A stretch of 5,839 bases of DNA from contig JAKAHW010000064.1 of NCBI GenBank assembly GCA_021825285.1, positions 1 to 5,839 on the forward strand, given 5' to 3'. The position numbers were made by a program, and so were the translations under genes. Shown piece by piece: positions 4,082 through 5,839 of the stretch. Each line of letters opens with the position of its first letter. The first letter of the stretch is position 1. The notes beneath the pieces are model-generated. The model was not told the origin of the DNA, made no database searches, and saw only the letters and a program-made list of their open reading frames with translations. The stretch is from a bacterium (GTDB lineage: Bacteria; Patescibacteria; Microgenomatia; Levybacterales; GWA1-39-11).

Positions 4082-4996
4082 ATGGCAAAAACAAAAAAAT
4101 CCCAAACAACAGCAAAAACAGAGGAGAAGCAGTCGGTCAAACAAGAACGATATTCTGTTTCAAAAGCTGTTGACAACACAATCAACATCAAAATAGTAAT
4201 TCCGTGGCATGAAGTCGAAAAGGTAAGAAAAGAAGTAAGTAACGAACTCGTAAAAGAGGTTCAAGTTCCGGGATTTCGAAAAGGGAAAGCGCCACGTGAT
4301 ATAGCAGAAGTAAAACTTTCCAAAGAAAAAGTAAACGAAGAGGTCCTAAAGAAAGTCTTGACCAAGGAATATGTTGAGGCTGTAAAGGCAAACAATATCC
4401 AGCCAATCCTAAATCCAAAAATCCATATTGAAGCTTTTGATGAAGGCACAAATCTTGAGTTTATGGCCGAAACCTGTGAAGAACCGGTTGTGGAGCTAAA
4501 TAGCTATAAAGATGAGGTGAAAAAGGTTAATGCTGCTTCAAAGATTATTGTGCCCCCTTCGGCAAGCTCAGGGCAAGCGAACCAGGAACCCAAAAAGATA
4601 TCTTTGGAAGAAATTCTGGAAACAGTCCTTAAAGTAACCAAAATTACGATCCCGAAGGTCTTGGCAGAACAGGAAGCAAATAGGCTTCTCTCCCAGCTTC
4701 TGGATGAACTCAAAACAATTGGCGTTTCGCTTGACCAATTTCTTGCTTCCAGAGGCAAAACCGGAGACGAAATAAGAGCAGAGTATATGGAAAAAGCCGA
4801 AAAAGATTTGAAGCTTGAATTTTTATTGAGAAAAATTGCGGATTCTGAAAAAATAACGGTTGAAGAAAAAGATATTCAAGAAGCATTAGCCTCAATTACA
4901 GACGAAAAACAAAAAAAGGAATTAATGGCCAATCCATACTTTTTAGCCGCTATTATTCGCCAACAAAAGACCATAGATTTCCTCTCTAAAATTTAA
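4082..4996 (+). CDS. tig: Trigger factor lacking the PPIase domain
   Basis: Ribosome-bound chaperone for nascent chains, 304 residues against about 430 in E. coli. A Lys/Thr/Gln-rich extension (1-22) precedes the N-terminal ribosome-binding domain (about 23-140), which carries the signature VPGFRKGKAP (62-71) that docks near the tunnel exit. After the EEPVVELNSY segment the protein passes through a short linker to the helical C-terminal chaperone domain (about 170-304: KITIPKVLAEQEANRLL onward). The FKBP-like PPIase domain that normally sits between them is absent. Residues 159-166 (PSASSGQA) are encoded by a 24-bp copy of a dispersed repeat inserted exactly in frame in this linker. The ATG is supported by a promoter ending seven bases upstream. 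It is probably a single-gene unit, since the next gene has its own promoter. The identification is secure from the signature and domain order. Confidence 0.95.
   Translation: MAKTKKSQTTAKTEEKQSVKQERYSVSKAVDNTINIKIVIPWHEVEKVRKEVSNELVKEVQVPGFRKGKAPRDIAEVKLSKEKVNEEVLKKVLTKEYVEAVKANNIQPILNPKIHIEAFDEGTNLEFMAETCEEPVVELNSYKDEVKKVNAASKIIVPPSASSGQANQEPKKISLEEILETVLKVTKITIPKVLAEQEANRLLSQLLDELKTIGVSLDQFLASRGKTGDEIRAEYMEKAEKDLKLEFLLRKIADSEKITVEEKDIQEALASITDEKQKKELMANPYFLAAIIRQQKTIDFLSKI
4556..4579 (+). repeat. Dispersed repeat element inserted in frame in tig
   Basis: 24 bp beginning CCTTCGGCAAGCTCAGGGCA and ending AGCG. From memory, close variants (CTTCGACAAGCTCAGG...) are scattered in many bacterial genomes, including CPR, and give tell-tale peptides such as SASSGQA on one strand and ACPELAEG on the other. 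Length is a multiple of three, so the frame is kept. Its core GGCAAGCTCAG appears in reverse complement at 815-825. Confidence 0.7.
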
Positions 4997-5028
4997 ATTT
5001 ATTAAACCCTATTCAAGCCCTCGCTTGT

Positions 5029-5057
5029 TTGAAATCATTGACTTTCTGTAATATAAT
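5029..5057 (+). promoter_or_regulatory. Promoter of the DUF5660-like gene
   Basis: TTGAAA (5029-5034), 17-nt spacer, perfect TATAAT (5052-5057). Start near 5064 leaves a leader of about 50 nt, unlike the neighbouring leaderless gene. Confidence 0.75.
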
Positions 5058-5062
5058 ATGGG

Positions 5063-5084
5063 ATGGAACGAAACCAGGTTCCAT
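5063..5084 (+). promoter_or_regulatory. Hairpin at the 5' end of the DUF5660-like mRNA
   Basis: ATGGAAC (5063-5069) pairs perfectly with GTTCCAT (5078-5084) across an 8-nt loop, beginning at the predicted transcription start. TGTTTT follows. It may stabilise the 5' end or act as a weak attenuator. A weak ribosome binding site (AGGCAGGA, 5104-5111) lies further down. Confidence 0.5.
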
Positions 5085-5113
5085 TGTTTTAGGGAAATAT
5101 TTCAGGCAGGAAT

Positions 5114-5749
5114 ATGAAAGCTCAAACAAACCGAAAACCTCAAATAAAAGAGGAATCTATAGAAGCAAAATTAGGAGTAACCTCCGAATTTAAGAATATT
5201 GGAAAAGGCATCCTTAAGTCCGCATCAAATGATCTCCTTCGTGATTCAGGGAAAAATTTGTGGGATCAGCTTCTTGGAGGAAACGAAACGCCTAATAGAA
5301 GAGACGAAGCGGTTTTGTCCGAAGGTGAAGAAATAAAGCTTAAAAATGAAAAAGTCGCAGTAAGCGCCGAATTCGTAGAATACAAAAGAGAAGTAATTAA
5401 CGGTGACAAAAAAAGCGAGAATGCCGAAACTTACATAATTCGCGAGCAAATTGAACAAATAAGACTTGAGATTAGAAAACTCGTCAAATCCTCAAAAGTC
5501 GTTGAGCAGACAGTAAAAGATGCAACTTCAGAACATGCTCCGGTTAAACCGGGAAAATATCATGTATCTTTCTTCGAATTTGTTTTAGGAGTAATTAAGG
5601 ATGCCACAAGAAAGCTTGAAGACGCTTCATCCATGGGCGCAATGTTCACCAATAAAAAACAGCAAAGACAATACTGGAATATGTATAAAAAACATGGAAC
5701 AACCTTCGGACTTTCAGGAGAACGCACAACCGCAACCCAAACAGGGTAA
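5114..5749 (+). CDS. DUF5660-like protein of unknown function
   Basis: The 211-residue protein is hydrophilic, with no signal peptide and no clear membrane segment, so probably cytoplasmic. An N-terminal part (1-55) contains a KNLWDQLLGG element (47-56). A charged, low-complexity linker follows (57-105), then a helix likely to form a coiled coil (about 108-135), then a conserved-looking domain (145-211) with KPGKYHVSFFEFVLG, QRQYWNMYKKHG and the terminal FGLSGERTTATQTG. The ending matches what I remember of DUF5660, a family of CPR bacteria with no known role. That assignment is from memory and should be treated as tentative. Its place right after trigger factor may hint at a link with protein synthesis or folding, but the gene has its own promoter, leader hairpin and weak ribosome binding site. 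It ends 10 bp from the convergent tRNA-Val(GAC). Confidence 0.7.
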   Translation: MKAQTNRKPQIKEESIEAKLGVTSEFKNIGKGILKSASNDLLRDSGKNLWDQLLGGNETPNRRDEAVLSEGEEIKLKNEKVAVSAEFVEYKREVINGDKKSENAETYIIREQIEQIRLEIRKLVKSSKVVEQTVKDATSEHAPVKPGKYHVSFFEFVLGVIKDATRKLEDASSMGAMFTNKKQQRQYWNMYKKHGTTFGLSGERTTATQTG

Positions 5750-5759
5750 AACCAAAATG

Positions 5760-5833
5760 TGGGCCCAAGAGGATTCGAACCTCTGACCTTTGCAATGTCA
5801 ATGCAACGCTCTAACCAACTGAGCTATGAGCCC
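5760..5833 (-). tRNA. tRNA-Val(GAC)
   Basis: Minus-strand cloverleaf. Acceptor GGGCTCA pairs with TGGGCCC (one G-U), D-arm GCTC/GAGC, anticodon stem TTGCA/TGCAA encloses loop TTGACAT (anticodon GAC, reads GUC/GUU), T-arm AGAGG/CCTCT with TTCGAAT, discriminator A. No CCA is encoded. Its promoter lies beyond the window. Confidence 0.97.
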
Positions 5834-5839
5834 TCAAGC

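Noticed and set aside
4077..4085. CCACCATGG, a perfect eukaryotic Kozak match at the tig start
   Set aside because: Bacterial context with a sigma-70 promoter seven bases upstream; chance resemblance.
3889..4191. Minus-strand open frames over tRNA-Leu(TAG) and the start of tig
   Set aside because: They read the antisense of a tRNA (peptides like RGFEPPRF and ERIRTST are known artefacts) and oppose a real gene.
4504..4758. Minus-strand frame containing ACPELAEGG
   Set aside because: Antisense of tig; the familiar peptide comes only from the dispersed repeat read on the other strand.
5601..5786. Plus-strand frame ending in WAQEDSNL
   Set aside because: Shadow of the DUF5660-like gene running into the antisense of tRNA-Val(GAC).

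Overview
The window looks like a piece of a small, AT-rich bacterial genome, most likely Candidate Phyla Radiation (Patescibacteria), and probably the Microgenomates side. The reasons are a 304-residue trigger factor with no room for the PPIase domain, two small lysozyme-fold exoproteins of a kind common in those genomes, a neighbour of trigger factor whose C-terminus (FGLSGERTTATQTG) resembles what I recall as DUF5660, five tRNA genes that all lack an encoded CCA, and a widespread short repeat core (GGCAAGCTCAG) read in frame inside a gene. TGA is used as a stop (end of the DUF1761 gene), so a UGA-glycine code is unlikely. The lineage is an inference from gene content, not a measured placement.

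Layout. Minus strand, 76-759: promoter, tRNA-Leu(GAG), a Nudix hydrolase and tRNA-Val(TAC) form a mixed tRNA/mRNA unit, and the Nudix stop codon lies inside the tRNA-Val acceptor stem. 789-850: a nested inverted repeat that can act as a minus-strand terminator and also carries the plus-strand promoter of the next gene. 857-1687 (+) and 1690-2097 (-): a polytopic membrane protein and a DUF1761 membrane protein, convergent and 2 bp apart. 2199-2281 (-): tRNA-Leu(CAG). 2361-2990 and 3322-3867 (+): two paralogous lysozyme-like proteins, one membrane-anchored and one secreted. Between them lie a 7-bp tandem repeat, a perfect sigma-70 promoter with a dyad over it, and a strong intrinsic terminator starting only a few bases after the predicted transcription start. 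3894-3977 (+): tRNA-Leu(TAG). 4082-4996 (+): trigger factor. 5114-5749 (+): the DUF5660-like protein. 5760-5833 (-): tRNA-Val(GAC).

How the parts relate. The housekeeping theme is translation (five tRNAs reading CUN and GUN codons) and nascent-chain folding (trigger factor). The second theme is the cell envelope (two lysozyme-like proteins, two membrane proteins). Genes appear to be mostly single-gene transcription units with near-consensus sigma-70 promoters. At two, and possibly three, of them the -10 box lies only 6-7 nt before the ATG, which implies leaderless mRNAs. DUF1761 instead has a perfect Shine-Dalgarno sequence.

I found no mobile element genes, CRISPR array, toxin-antitoxin pair or defence system. 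The most unusual signals are the promoter-plus-terminator module at 3104-3233 and the tRNA/stop-codon overlap at 139-150.
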